From Acidisoma sp035492295 (lineage in GTDB: Bacteria > Pseudomonadota > Alphaproteobacteria > Acetobacterales > Acetobacteraceae), in assembly GCF_035492295.1 (NCBI RefSeq), contig NZ_DATJJK010000278.1, positions 1 through 64,000 on the forward strand: a DNA stretch of 64,000 nt. The letters are read 5' to 3'. The translations under genes were made by a program, and so were the position numbers. Position 1 is the first letter of the stretch; each line of letters opens with the position of its first letter. Shown here in pieces: positions 1 through 8,625 of the stretch. The notes under the pieces were generated by a model that was not told the DNA's origin, did no database searches, and worked only from the letters and a program-made list of their open reading frames with translations.

Positions 1-594
1 ATACTGACCCGTTGCGTCGTTTCCGACGAGAACGACCGAATGAACCGGCTTCTTTTCCATCAATGGTGCCAAAAGCGCCAACACGCCTTTTGCCGTGCTG
101 CCGCTGCGCTGCCACTCCTGGGGTTCGGTCTGAAAGGCATAGTGGAGCCAACCGCCCGGGGCGACGGACTTGGCGTCGAGCGCGCTGCCAAGGGAACTAT
201 TGCCGGAGAACTGCAGCACGTTGGCGGGTCCGGTAATTTTCGCCATTGCTATCGAAAAATCGTGCGTTTCGGTGCCCCAGATGGCCTTTACGCCGATGTC
301 GTTCACGAGTTCCTGAGCCGCCGCGATCGTAACATTCACGTCGGTTCGATTGTCCCGGATGTAAAGTTTGATTTTATAGGTTTTATCTCCGACCTTGATT
401 CCACCGCCGCCATTGATCTTTTCAGCGGCTAGTTTGGCGGCCGCGACGATCGTATTGCCGGCAGAAACAAACGACCCTGACTCCGCAGCCACTACACCGA
501 CTTTTAGCTCCTGATCCGCGGCGAGAGCGCTACCCGCCATCACCGTGAGCAAACCCATTGCCGCAAGTCCTAGCCCAAACCCCAATCTTTTCAT
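1..594 (-). CDS. LivK-type periplasmic binding protein of an ABC transporter, partial
   Basis: The first 198 codons of a leftward gene run off the left edge, so the C-terminus is missing. The product starts MKRLGFGLGLAAMG and has a typical Sec signal peptide ending near ALA-AD. The mature start (LKVGVVAAESGSFVSAGN) and the following INGGGGIKVGDKTYKI and WGTETHDFS stretches match the branched-chain amino-acid type periplasmic binding fold (Peripla_BP_6). It would capture a small solute in the periplasm for an ABC permease that must lie to the left. A GGAGGA ribosome site precedes the ATG. A strong promoter and a perfect palindrome lie directly upstream, so the gene is probably repressor-controlled. 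The substrate cannot be told; the fold differs from the two sugar-type binding proteins further right. Confidence 0.85.
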   Translation of the reverse strand, partial: MKRLGFGLGLAAMGLLTVMAGSALAADQELKVGVVAAESGSFVSAGNTIVAAAKLAAEKINGGGGIKVGDKTYKIKLYIRDNRTDVNVTIAAAQELVNDIGVKAIWGTETHDFSIAMAKITGPANVLQFSGNSSLGSALDAKSVAPGGWLHYAFQTEPQEWQRSGSTAKGVLALLAPLMEKKPVHSVVLVGNDATGQY

Positions 595-688
595 CCGTTC
601 CTCCGTCCTTCTTTTCTTGGCTCGTACAGCCAACGGGACATTGTGATGGTGAGGCCGTGTTATCGTTCGGGATTACCCAAGGCGTATT

Positions 689-713
689 CACCCGGTTGTC
701 AGACAACCGGGTG
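689..713. promoter_or_regulatory. Perfect 25-bp palindrome, probable GntR/FCD-type operator
   Basis: Two 12-base arms, CACCCGGTTGTC and GACAACCGGGTG, flank a single central A with no mismatch. The core TTGTC-N-GACAA has the GTC-N-GAC layout of FadR-type GntR operators (FadR itself: TGGTC-N-GACCA). It sits immediately downstream of the -10 of the leftward promoter at 714-742, covering the expected transcription start, which is where a repressor would act. That the GntR protein encoded at 12204-12944 binds here is inference. Confidence 0.7.
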
Positions 714-742
714 ACAGTAACTTTTGGCAAAAGCACTGTCAA
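714..742 (-). promoter_or_regulatory. Sigma-70-like promoter of the LivK-type gene
   Basis: On the minus strand a perfect -35 TTGACA (742-737) is followed after 17 bases by TACTGT (719-714) as a weak -10. The palindromic operator starts at the next base. The rest of the 595-889 intergenic stretch shows no gene. Confidence 0.5.
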
Positions 743-889
743 GAAAAGACGCAGACGTCCATCAAACTTGCAGCAATTCTCGGCAAACTTCTTCCACCTG
801 CGCGGCGGCCCAATTATATCCGGCGCCGTCGCAATAGTTCGCACAGGCTGCCCAGGCAGGCAGGCGGTCGAGGACGGCCGAACTTGGCC

Positions 890-1864
890 TTACTTGATGA
901 TCGCGATCTTGCTGCGGTCGATGGTGACAAATACCGCGAGGATAAGGGCCCCACCGAAGACGATCTGTTGGGCGAAGATATCGACGCCGACGAAGGTCAT
1001 GCCGATCCGCACAATGGAGACGATCAGCGTGCCGACAACGGTGAGGCCTATATTGCCAATACCACCCGTAATGGCTGTCCCACCGACGACTACGGCCGCA
1101 ATAGTCGGCAGCAACAACTGGCTCGCGAGATCGGGTGAGCCGCTGCTGAGGCGCGCAGCAAGCAGCACACCGCCGAAGGCCGCGCAGGCACCCGAAAGGC
1201 CAAAGGCCATGATCTTGTAGCGGTCAACCGAAATCCCAGCCGCATGCGCGGCCGGTTCACCGGCGCCGATGGCCGCGCTATAGCGGCCAAAGCGTGTATA
1301 GCGTTGAACGAACATGCCTCCGGCCGCGAGTATCGCTGCGATCAGAATCACGTTCGGGATGCCGAAGATGCTCCCGGTGATCCAGCGAACTTCGTGTCGC
1401 CCCGTGTCAAGCAGAGCAACGGATCGCCCCTCCTCCATCAGGAGCGAGAGCCCCGTCATGATGCCTCCGGTCGCGAGCGTCGCGATGAAGGATGGAATGC
1501 GTAATTTGACATGGACGAAGCCGCTGCAAATCCCAACCGCGAGCCCGATCAGAACTGTCAGCGGAAAGGCCGCATAGCCGAGGCTGGGGAGAAGTTCAGC
1601 AACAACCATGCTTGCAAACGAGGCGCCAGCCTGCACCGAAAGATCGATTCCGCCGAGCATGATGACCAAGGTCATGCCGGTCGCCATCACAAAGAGGACG
1701 GAGGCATCGGAGAGGACAACCGAGAGATCCTTCGCCCGCAGGAAGCCAGGCTCCACGATACCGATGCCGAGAAGCAGCAGGACGAGAAGTAGTACTGGCG
1801 TGAAAGGGCGGACCCGGCTAAGAGCCGCGCCCGGCGCCATTCCGACCATATCGGTCTTCGCCAT
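890..1864 (-). CDS. Sugar ABC transporter permease (RbsC/BPD_transp_2 family)
   Basis: The product has 324 residues, about eight to ten hydrophobic segments, and the motifs of ribose/xylose-type permeases: GIDLSVQAGASFASM in the first half and VVVGGTAITGGIGNI in the second. It would form part of the inner-membrane channel of a sugar importer. The ATG at 1864 is chosen over an upstream extension because GAGGAG lies just before it and 11 bases separate it from the end of the ATPase gene. It is the last gene of the four-gene set and the second permease in it, so the channel may be a heterodimer with the product of 3386-4447. The substrate is inferred to be a sugar or sugar acid from the neighbouring uronate genes. 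Confidence 0.85.
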   Translation of the reverse strand: MAKTDMVGMAPGAALSRVRPFTPVLLLVLLLLGIGIVEPGFLRAKDLSVVLSDASVLFVMATGMTLVIMLGGIDLSVQAGASFASMVVAELLPSLGYAAFPLTVLIGLAVGICSGFVHVKLRIPSFIATLATGGIMTGLSLLMEEGRSVALLDTGRHEVRWITGSIFGIPNVILIAAILAAGGMFVQRYTRFGRYSAAIGAGEPAAHAAGISVDRYKIMAFGLSGACAAFGGVLLAARLSSGSPDLASQLLLPTIAAVVVGGTAITGGIGNIGLTVVGTLIVSIVRIGMTFVGVDIFAQQIVFGGALILAVFVTIDRSKIAIIK

Positions 1865-1875
1865 GATTAAACTCC

Positions 1876-3378
1876 TCAGACCATGTGTTCCAGCACGGCC
1901 ACTTGGCTTGGCTTGGCCTCGGCGGGAGCGTCGAGGCGCCCGGTGATCATGCCATCGCGCATGACAAGGATCGTGTGGCAAAGCCCAATTGTCTCTTCCA
2001 GTGTATCGGAGGTGAGAATGATACCCACTCCCTGGGCGGACAGATCGCGAATGAGGTCATAGACCTCACTCTTGGCACCGACATCGAGGCCCCGCGTCGG
2101 ATGGTCGAGGATGAGTATGCGGGATTTTGCCGTCAACCAGCGTGCCAGAACGATCTTCTGCTGGTTGCCGCCACTGAGATTGCGGCAGACCTGCGCGGCG
2201 CTCGGCGTGCGGATGTGTAGCCGCCGGATCCAATCATCCGCAATCGTCCTCTCCCGCCCGTGGTCGATCATATTGTGTGTCATTGCAACGTCGAGGTTGG
2301 CGAGGGTCATGTTGACGGCGACAGAGAGGTCCATAACGAGCCCCTCAACCCGACGTTCCCGAGGAATATAGCCTATGCCCGCAGCAACCGCCTGCGTCGG
2401 CGATCGCAGGACGACCTCCTGGCCATTCACCTTCAGCGTGCCGCCGGTCTGCGGCAGAAAGCCGAACAGCGTCCGCATAAGCTCCTCGCGGCCCGACCCA
2501 ATGACGCCGGCAACGCCCAGCACCTCACCCCGGCGCAGGGTCAAGTCCACCGATTCGAAAGCCCCGCGCACGGTCAGCTGTCGCGCCTCCAGAACAGGTT
2601 CGGCGCCCGGCACCCCTTGCCGGTCCTCGCGGTAGTAGCCGGAGTGCAAGGCTCGCCCGACCATCATGGCGTGGAGTTCGGGTACCGTGGCCTCCGCCGC
2701 CGGCCTTTCGGCCACCACCGCTCCATCCTTCAGGACATAGACGCGGTCGCTGATCTCCAACACCTCATCCAACCGGTGGGAGACGAAGATGAAGCTCGCT
2801 CGCGACTTGAGCGACCGCATGCGATCGAAGAGAATTGCGATGTCGCGCGATTCCAGCACCGACGTCGGCTCATCGAGAAAGATCGTGAGCGGCGCCGTTG
2901 TCCGCTGCTCCAGCGCCAGAGCCTTGGCGAGTTCCACCATCTGCCGGGCGGCGAAGGTCAGTTCGCCTGCTTTTGTGCGCGGATCAACGTCGAGACCGAC
3001 CCTGGCAAGATGGGCGCGGGCGACCTCGTTCATGCGCCGCCTGTCCAACAGGCCGAGCCGCATGAACTCGCCCTCCTGCGCCAGATGGATGTTCTCGGCG
3101 ACGGACATGTTCAGAAGCAGCGATTGCTCCTGAAAAACCATCGCGATGCCGCAGGCATTGGCATGCCGGCTATCCCTTAAGGAGACCGACGTGCCATCTA
3201 TCAAGATGCGGCCGCTATCCGGGCGGACGGTGCCCGCCAGCACGCGCATGAGCGTTGATTTCCCGGCGCCATTTTCCCCGATCAGCCCGACGACTTCGTT
3301 CGGACGAACCTCGATGGAAACCTCCCGCAACGCGTGCACGGGGCCGTAGCTTTTGCTGATCTGCTCAACGTTCAGCAC
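1876..3378 (-). CDS. Sugar ABC transporter ATPase, two nucleotide-binding domains (RbsA/MglA-like)
   Basis: This 500-residue protein holds two fused ATPase domains, as in RbsA. Domain 1 has a good Walker A (GENGAGKST, residues 34-42) and Walker B (IFLDEPTS), but its signature motif is degenerate (LTFAARQM where LSxGQ is expected). Domain 2 has a Walker A without lysine (GVIGSGREEL), an intact signature (NLSGGNQQ), and a Walker B in which the catalytic glutamate is replaced by histidine (LILDHPTRGLDVG). Only one of the two composite ATP sites should therefore be catalytic. It energises the permeases on either side: it begins 7 bases after the 3386-4447 permease gene and ends 11 bases before the 890-1864 permease gene. 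Confidence 0.9.
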   Translation of the reverse strand: MLNVEQISKSYGPVHALREVSIEVRPNEVVGLIGENGAGKSTLMRVLAGTVRPDSGRILIDGTSVSLRDSRHANACGIAMVFQEQSLLLNMSVAENIHLAQEGEFMRLGLLDRRRMNEVARAHLARVGLDVDPRTKAGELTFAARQMVELAKALALEQRTTAPLTIFLDEPTSVLESRDIAILFDRMRSLKSRASFIFVSHRLDEVLEISDRVYVLKDGAVVAERPAAEATVPELHAMMVGRALHSGYYREDRQGVPGAEPVLEARQLTVRGAFESVDLTLRRGEVLGVAGVIGSGREELMRTLFGFLPQTGGTLKVNGQEVVLRSPTQAVAAGIGYIPRERRVEGLVMDLSVAVNMTLANLDVAMTHNMIDHGRERTIADDWIRRLHIRTPSAAQVCRNLSGGNQQKIVLARWLTAKSRILILDHPTRGLDVGAKSEVYDLIRDLSAQGVGIILTSDTLEETIGLCHTILVMRDGMITGRLDAPAEAKPSQVAVLEHMV

Positions 3379-3385
3379 AGGACCC

Positions 3386-4447
3386 TCATTTGATTACCAA
3401 CCGCGCGCCACGGCGTACGGAGAGTGCTACGGCCGCGATAATCATCAGTCCCTGTACCGTCTCATGTACGTAGGGCGAGATACCCAAAAGCACCATGCCA
3501 TTGGCGAGCACGACAACCGTCAGCGTGCCGACCAGTGAATTGACCACGCCGCCCCATCCGCCTGTCAGCGCTGTGCCGCCGACGACGACCGCAGTGATGG
3601 TCATGAAAAGCCGGCCGTCCGCGATCGTGGTATTGGCTTGGCCGAGCTGTGCGCTCGCAAGCACCGCGGCGATTCCGGTGAAAAAACCAGCGAGCGTGAA
3701 GGCCAGGATACGCGTGCGGGCGACCGGGACGCCGGAGAGCTTGGCGATATCTTCCCCGCCGCCAATCGCATAGACGTATCGACCGAAGCGGGTGCGCCGT
3801 TCGATCAGAAGCGCCAACACAAAGACCGCCGCAGCAACCCACACGGCCATCGGGAAATAGCCGATTCGGAGAAAGGCCATGGCCCGGACGCGCGGATCGA
3901 GCACCCGCACGGCAGTCCCGCCCAGGATAACCGTGCCAATGCCAAGCCCAACAAACCACATTCCGAGTGTTGCCATGAAAGAGGGAATGCGCAGGCCCAC
4001 ATGCACAAGTCCGCTGACCAGGCCAAGCGCCGTGCAGGCCAGCAGGGCGAACAGCGGCCCCAGCCAACCGAAATTATTGGTGTTCGTGTCATTGGCACAA
4101 AGCAGCGCCACGATCATCGCACCGACACAGAGTATGCCCTCGATCGAAAGATCGATGCTACCCATGAGGATGACAAACGTAGCCCCCATAGCAAGGATCA
4201 GTGGAATCGCTGCCTGGTTGGCGACGCCCCAAACGAGGTTACGGAAGCTGAAGAATGACGGGCTTAGAATGCCTAGCAAAATGCAGAGTGCAACGAGAAC
4301 AAGCAGCGGGGCCATGCCTGCAAGCCGCCGCTTAAGCCACGACGGGCGCCCCGCCCCGCGTCCGTCGCCCGTCGTGAGCGCCGAAACTCTCGCTCTCGCG
4401 GGAAGTTCAGGCATCTGTGGCGGCGAGTCCATCGCGCCTTCGGCCAC
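3386..4447 (-). CDS. Sugar ABC transporter permease (RbsC/BPD_transp_2 family)
   Basis: The product has up to 353 residues with a roughly 40-residue polar N-terminal tail and then about eight to ten membrane segments. Family motifs are GSIDLSIEGILCVGAM and VVVGGTALTGGWGGVV. It is the first permease of the set, starting 5 bases after the binding-protein gene. The GTG at 4447 is given as start; an ATG at 4432 is also possible, and neither has a strong ribosome site. With the ATPase and the second permease it would form an importer fed by the binding protein at 4453-5544. Confidence 0.85.
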   Translation of the reverse strand: MAEGAMDSPPQMPELPARARVSALTTGDGRGAGRPSWLKRRLAGMAPLLVLVALCILLGILSPSFFSFRNLVWGVANQAAIPLILAMGATFVILMGSIDLSIEGILCVGAMIVALLCANDTNTNNFGWLGPLFALLACTALGLVSGLVHVGLRIPSFMATLGMWFVGLGIGTVILGGTAVRVLDPRVRAMAFLRIGYFPMAVWVAAAVFVLALLIERRTRFGRYVYAIGGGEDIAKLSGVPVARTRILAFTLAGFFTGIAAVLASAQLGQANTTIADGRLFMTITAVVVGGTALTGGWGGVVNSLVGTLTVVVLANGMVLLGISPYVHETVQGLMIIAAVALSVRRGARLVIK

Positions 4448-4452
4448 CGGTC

Positions 4453-5544
4453 TCAGCTATAGGAAATCGGACTCGCCACGCGATTCCACAGGTTGGTCCA
4501 ATCGATTTGCGGATGGCTATCGACCTCTGTCTTGATATAGGTATCGACGTTCGCGCGTGTAATCTTGACGGTTGTCGCATTGAATTCACGGTCAATGCGC
4601 GGTTCCTTCGCCGGGTCGAACTTGCCCTGGGATGCCTCCAGACCCATCGAGAGGCCGATGCCGCCCTGCCAATAGGGATCGGAGGTAACCGTGCAGACGA
4701 ATTCACCAGCCTTCACAGCCTCAACGGCAGCTTTAATGCCGTCGATGCCAACAACAGGAACCTGACCGGCCAAACCTTGCGAACGCAACGCCTCCAGCGC
4801 GCCCGTGCCCATATCGTCGTTTGCAGCCCAGACGCCTTTGATTTTTGGCCCGAACCGCGTAAGCCAGGAACTCATGATGTCGAAGGCCTTCTGAGACTGC
4901 CAATCGGCCGTCTGCCAGTCCAGAAGAGAGATGTTAGGATTCTTCTTCAGCGCCGCCAGCATGCCGCGGCGCCGGTCGATCGAGGCGGAATCCGAGATGA
5001 TGCCGCCAATAGCGACGAAGCCACCCTCGTTCCCCATCGCCTTGAACAGCTCATCTGCAATGTAAGCACCACTGCTCGCGCCGTCGAATTCGATGTGGGA
5101 GATATAGTGAGGGTTGAAGTTCCAGGGGTGCAGGTCGGCCGGCTTGTTCCACCAGGTCACGACATAGACGCCGGCTTTCGCACAGGCCTCGACGATCGGC
5201 CGGGCATCGGGTGTATTATTGGGGTCGACGTTCAGAACCATGTGCCCATTGGTCTTGGCAATCATGGCATTGATGTCGGAGATGCCTTTTTCGCTATTGC
5301 CTTCGGTGACGAGCGTGACGTGGGCAAGACCCGTCTGCTTGGCGAAGGCGTCTGCGCCCACCTTCCATACCGCGTGATAGGGGTTGGACAGCGAGCGGAT
5401 CGAGGTCACGAGCATAGGAGGTGAGTCTGCCCGTGCATATCGTGGCAAAGCTCCCGCCGCGACCCCGGCACCCAAAGCTGCCGTGCCCGCCAAAAACCGC
5501 CGACGATGGACGGCCGCCCGAAACATCTCGTGGTCAATCGCCAT
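4453..5544 (-). CDS. Sugar-type periplasmic binding protein with Tat-like signal
   Basis: The 363-residue product opens with an RRRFLAGTAALGAGVAAG stretch, a twin-arginine style signal followed by a hydrophobic segment and cleavage near ARA-DS. The body resembles ribose/xylose binding proteins (Peripla_BP_4): SNPYHAVWKVGADAFA, a DPNNTPDARPIVEAC hinge segment, and a VVGIDGIKAAVEAVKAGE C-terminal motif. It captures the ligand for the transporter encoded downstream (4447 to 890) and is the promoter-proximal gene of that set. A GAGGGA-like ribosome site precedes the ATG, and a small inverted repeat (5565-5581) lies 20 bases upstream. The ligand is not identified. Confidence 0.87.
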   Translation of the reverse strand: MAIDHEMFRAAVHRRRFLAGTAALGAGVAAGALPRYARADSPPMLVTSIRSLSNPYHAVWKVGADAFAKQTGLAHVTLVTEGNSEKGISDINAMIAKTNGHMVLNVDPNNTPDARPIVEACAKAGVYVVTWWNKPADLHPWNFNPHYISHIEFDGASSGAYIADELFKAMGNEGGFVAIGGIISDSASIDRRRGMLAALKKNPNISLLDWQTADWQSQKAFDIMSSWLTRFGPKIKGVWAANDDMGTGALEALRSQGLAGQVPVVGIDGIKAAVEAVKAGEFVCTVTSDPYWQGGIGLSMGLEASQGKFDPAKEPRIDREFNATTVKITRANVDTYIKTEVDSHPQIDWTNLWNRVASPISYS

Positions 5545-5939
5545 TTTGTAGGTCCCTCGGAAAGACGACCTTTGCGGTCGTTCTTGTAATTGGTCAGATC
5601 TTTTCGTCGCGGATCGCCGCCTAAAAGAAGCTCACTTATATGACAACCGTCCTATAGGATGAGCCTACTCAAAGGCTTGAGATCCGGCAAGCTTAGATTA
5701 GCAGGCAGACCGAAGCCGCTGTCACCGGAAGCTCGTCCGCTGTGATTCGCCCGTTTTCCAGCAACGGAGCCACGCCAATACTTGCAGAGTAAAACTACAA
5801 CTGAGGTCTTTGAGGCATTTGTGATTGGAGAGTCAGCTACCCCATCACCGCAGGAGCACCGGACGGCGCCGGTTGGGCTGTCGATGTCTTAACAATACAG
5901 TTCAGAACATCCCGCGCCGGATCGCCTCCCCTCCCGTCG
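5545..5939. other. Intergenic region upstream of the binding-protein gene
   Basis: This 395-base gap separates udh from the second transporter set. It holds an inverted repeat ACGACC-N5-GGTCGT at 5565-5581 in the leader of the binding-protein gene, and a degenerate GntR-like half operator TTGGTCAGATC at 5590-5600. I see no convincing gene in 5650-5939; the short rightward frame at 5825-6037 looks spurious. Confidence 0.4.
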
Positions 5940-6764
5940 TCAAAATAGATCTCGTGGCGGGAGATCGTCGCGGCTGTAGTCAACAGTCACGAAACGACCG
6001 CCTTGCAAGTGTTCGGCAATCCTATCCTCCGTCATGATAGATTCAACGCGTTCAATAAAGCCGTCGGAGCTGTCCTTGGGTGTCCAGCCAATGCGGGCGC
6101 GCCCGTCCGCCCCCCAGAAGCTCCGGCTATTGTTGGACGCGCCCCAAATCACGGTAAAACCGATCCGTTCCGCTTTCGCACAGCACTGCATCAGAGAGAC
6201 AAAATCATCATAAGACAGCCAGGTCGAGAGAAACCGGCGATCGGTCGGCTCCGGAAGCGTGGATCCAATTCGGACGACGACGCTTTCAACCGCGTGCTTT
6301 TCCCAATAAACCCGCGCGAGCATCTCGCCATAAGCCTTAGACAGGCCGTAGTAGCCGTCTGGCCGCAGAACGCAGTCCTGGTCGAGTTTCTCGCTTCTCT
6401 CATACAATCCTACGACATGAACCGAAGACGGGAAGACCACGCGCGCACGGTGGCGCCGAGCCGCTTCGTAGATATGATAGGTTCCCCGATAGTTTGGTCC
6501 GAGTGTCTCCTCGAAGGACTGTTCCGTTGAAATACCGCCATAGTGAAGAATGACGTCGCAGTCTTTTGCGGCATTTATGACCGCGTCCTTGTCCTCGAGC
6601 GCCAGCTCGACGAAGGTTGCGCCGTGAGGGATCGTGTCCGGAAACGGCCTCATGTCCGTCAAGCGCAGGTGCCAGCCGCATTCGCTGAGGCGCCGGGCAA
6701 GCAAGCGTCCGAGATGGCCGGAGGCTCCGGTCAATAGCGCTATTGGTTGGCGGTTGTTTAGCAT
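5940..6764 (-). CDS. udh: Uronate dehydrogenase (NAD-dependent)
   Basis: Uronate dehydrogenase (EC 1.1.1.203) oxidises D-galacturonate or D-glucuronate to the aldarolactone with NAD. The 274-residue protein is an extended SDR with a Rossmann motif TGASGHLG (12-19) and catalytic Tyr139 and Lys143 in YYGLSK. The stretches HYGGIST, VRIGS and RFLSTWLSYDDFVSL closely follow my memory of the Agrobacterium Udh sequence, whose catalytic residues are Tyr136/Lys140. The ATG at 6764 has GGAG six bases upstream and is preferred to the GTG at 6797, which overlaps the kdgD stop. The gene lies directly downstream of kdgD, and the two form consecutive parts of the oxidative uronate pathway. The lactonase and final semialdehyde dehydrogenase are not in the window. 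Confidence 0.85.
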   Translation of the reverse strand: MLNNRQPIALLTGASGHLGRLLARRLSECGWHLRLTDMRPFPDTIPHGATFVELALEDKDAVINAAKDCDVILHYGGISTEQSFEETLGPNYRGTYHIYEAARRHRARVVFPSSVHVVGLYERSEKLDQDCVLRPDGYYGLSKAYGEMLARVYWEKHAVESVVVRIGSTLPEPTDRRFLSTWLSYDDFVSLMQCCAKAERIGFTVIWGASNNSRSFWGADGRARIGWTPKDSSDGFIERVESIMTEDRIAEHLQGGRFVTVDYSRDDLPPRDLF

Positions 6765-6796
6765 ACGCGTCTCCGGCTCTGTTTCCCGTCGTGACA

Positions 6797-7735
6797 CTAG
6801 GCGACCGGCATGCCGCAGCGCTCCATCAGCTGCCTCAGCGACGTCCCTTCCTCAGTCGTCAGATCCACCAGCGGTGTTCTTACCCTGCCGCAGTCGCTCC
6901 CGCTGATACGGACACCAGCCTTGACGATTGAAACGGCGTAGCCGGCACGCCTGTTGCGAATTGCCAGATACGGCAGAAAAAACCGCCGCATGAGATCATC
7001 GACAACCGCCTGCTCTCCGGCGCGCCAGGCCCGAAAAAAGGTCAAAGCGGTCTCCGGCGCAAAATTGTAGATGGCCGAGGAATAGGTGGTAATCCCACTA
7101 TTCGGCGTCGCACTCGCGTAAACTTCTGCCGTCGGCATGCCGCCTATGAAGATGAAACGATCCTCCAGACGATAGCGGAGATTGACGAGCATCTCCGTGG
7201 CGCCGACGCCGTCCTTCACGCCGATCAGATTTGGGCAGCTTTCTGCAACCGCCAGAAGGGTATCGGCCGAATAGATCGCGTTGTCGCGGTTATAGGCAAT
7301 GACCCCGATCCCGACCGCACGACACACCATCTCCAGGTGGCGCCGCAGTCCCTCCTGCTCAGAGTTAACGAGGTACGGCGGCAGTGCGAGTATGCCGTTC
7401 GCGCCGGAAGCCTCCGCGGCCTTCGCCATGTCGATGGCCATTTCCGTGCCGTAGCCGACGCCGGCCAAAAGCGGCATGTGGTCGGGCACTTCCTCCGCCG
7501 CCGCTCGGACCACGCGCCGATATTCATCGAAGGTGAGAGAGAAGAATTCGCCCGTACCTCCGGCCGCAAACAACGCGACAGCGCCCGCTACGCCCTGATG
7601 CGCGACGTGTTCACGATAGCCTGCTTCGTTGAAGGCACCCGATTCATCAAAATAAGTCACGGGAAATGACAACAGCCCGCTTGTCACGCAAGCCGCCAAC
7701 TCACTCGGAGAAAACGTCACAGATCCGGACTCCAT
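6797..7735 (-). CDS. kdgD: 5-dehydro-4-deoxyglucarate dehydratase
   Basis: A member of the DapA/NAL superfamily, expected to convert 5-keto-4-deoxy-glucarate to 2-oxoglutarate semialdehyde, water and CO2 (EC 4.2.1.41) in uronate and aldarate degradation. The 312-residue length is normal. Visible marks are GGTGEFFSLT (59-68), the tyrosine in IAYNRDNA (Tyr148) and the Schiff-base lysine in IGVKDGVG (Lys174). The GEFFSL motif and the adjacent uronate dehydrogenase favour KdgD over dihydrodipicolinate synthase or an aldolase. It follows the 7798-10955 transporter genes after 62 bases and is probably cotranscribed with them and with udh. Confidence 0.87.
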   Translation of the reverse strand: MESGSVTFSPSELAACVTSGLLSFPVTYFDESGAFNEAGYREHVAHQGVAGAVALFAAGGTGEFFSLTFDEYRRVVRAAAEEVPDHMPLLAGVGYGTEMAIDMAKAAEASGANGILALPPYLVNSEQEGLRRHLEMVCRAVGIGVIAYNRDNAIYSADTLLAVAESCPNLIGVKDGVGATEMLVNLRYRLEDRFIFIGGMPTAEVYASATPNSGITTYSSAIYNFAPETALTFFRAWRAGEQAVVDDLMRRFFLPYLAIRNRRAGYAVSIVKAGVRISGSDCGRVRTPLVDLTTEEGTSLRQLMERCGMPVA

Positions 7736-7797
7736 TCGAATTTCGTCTCACGGGCTGTCGCCGGGAGGCAGGATGAAATGAGAATAACAAGAACGGC

Positions 7798-8625
7798 TCA
7801 GGGCTCGACCGCCGCCGGAATGTCCAATTCTTCCGGGCGCATGAGCCGCCCGAGGCCGGACTTGACGGTCCGCGTCAATTCCTCCTCGGTGATGTCTGAG
7901 GTAGAGACATCCAGAACGATCTCGCCAGAATGAAGGAAGTTTATGCGATCGCAGACTTCAAAGATTTGGCTGTAATTGTGAACGATCAGGATAATGGACA
8001 CCTCCCGTTCCCGTCGAAGCTTCTGAACCAAGCCAAGTACATGAGCACTTTCACGCACACCCAGTGCCGCCAGCGGCTCGTCGAGGATCAGGACACTTGG
8101 GGATGAATAGATCGATCTCGCAACTGCAACGCATTGCCGTTGGCCACCCGAGAGCCGGTCAACAGTGCTGTTCACGTTCGGAATATTGATGCCGAGTGTG
8201 GCGAGATATTCTTCGGCCATGCCTCGCATCTTCTGGTTGTCGAGTAACTTCATCCCGAACATGCGCTTGTGATATTCACGCCCGATGAACATATTGTGAT
8301 AGATGCTCAGATCGCCGATCAACGCCAGATCCTGATAGACAGTCTCGATCCCTTCGGAGCGCGCGTCACGTGGCGAATCGAAGCGGATCGACTTTCCTTT
8401 GGAGGTGATCTCCCCGCTGTCCGGCTTGTGATATCCGGAGAGCACCTTGATGAGGGTCGATTTGCCGGCCCCATTGTCTCCGACAAGCGCCAGAACCTCG
8501 CCCTTCCGAAGCTTGACGCTGACGTCAACCAAGGCTGTCACCGCACCGAAGCTTTTGCTGACATGCGCCATCTCGAGTACCACCGGCGCTTCAGCGCTGA
8601 GCGGTGGGATCGTGTTATGAGACAT
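7798..8625 (-). CDS. Sugar ABC transporter ATPase, single domain
   Basis: A 275-residue single-domain ATPase with Walker A GDNGAGKST, signature RLSGGQRQ, Walker B SVLILDEPLAALG and H-loop IILIVHNY. It resembles FrcA-type proteins of fructose/ribose-like importers, which act as homodimers, unlike the fused ATPase at 1876-3378. The start codon overlaps the stop of the upstream permease (TAATG), showing tight translational coupling. It would drive uptake of the ligand bound by the 9885-10955 protein, most likely a hexuronate given that kdgD and udh follow. Confidence 0.9.
   Translation of the reverse strand: MSHNTIPPLSAEAPVVLEMAHVSKSFGAVTALVDVSVKLRKGEVLALVGDNGAGKSTLIKVLSGYHKPDSGEITSKGKSIRFDSPRDARSEGIETVYQDLALIGDLSIYHNMFIGREYHKRMFGMKLLDNQKMRGMAEEYLATLGINIPNVNSTVDRLSGGQRQCVAVARSIYSSPSVLILDEPLAALGVRESAHVLGLVQKLRREREVSIILIVHNYSQIFEVCDRINFLHSGEIVLDVSTSDITEEELTRTVKSGLGRLMRPEELDIPAAVEP

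Noticed and set aside
2260..3180. Long rightward frame opposite the fused sugar ATPase
   Set aside because: Arg/His/Pro-rich sequence without motifs, fully antisense to a gene with clear Walker motifs; an expected shadow in GC-rich DNA.
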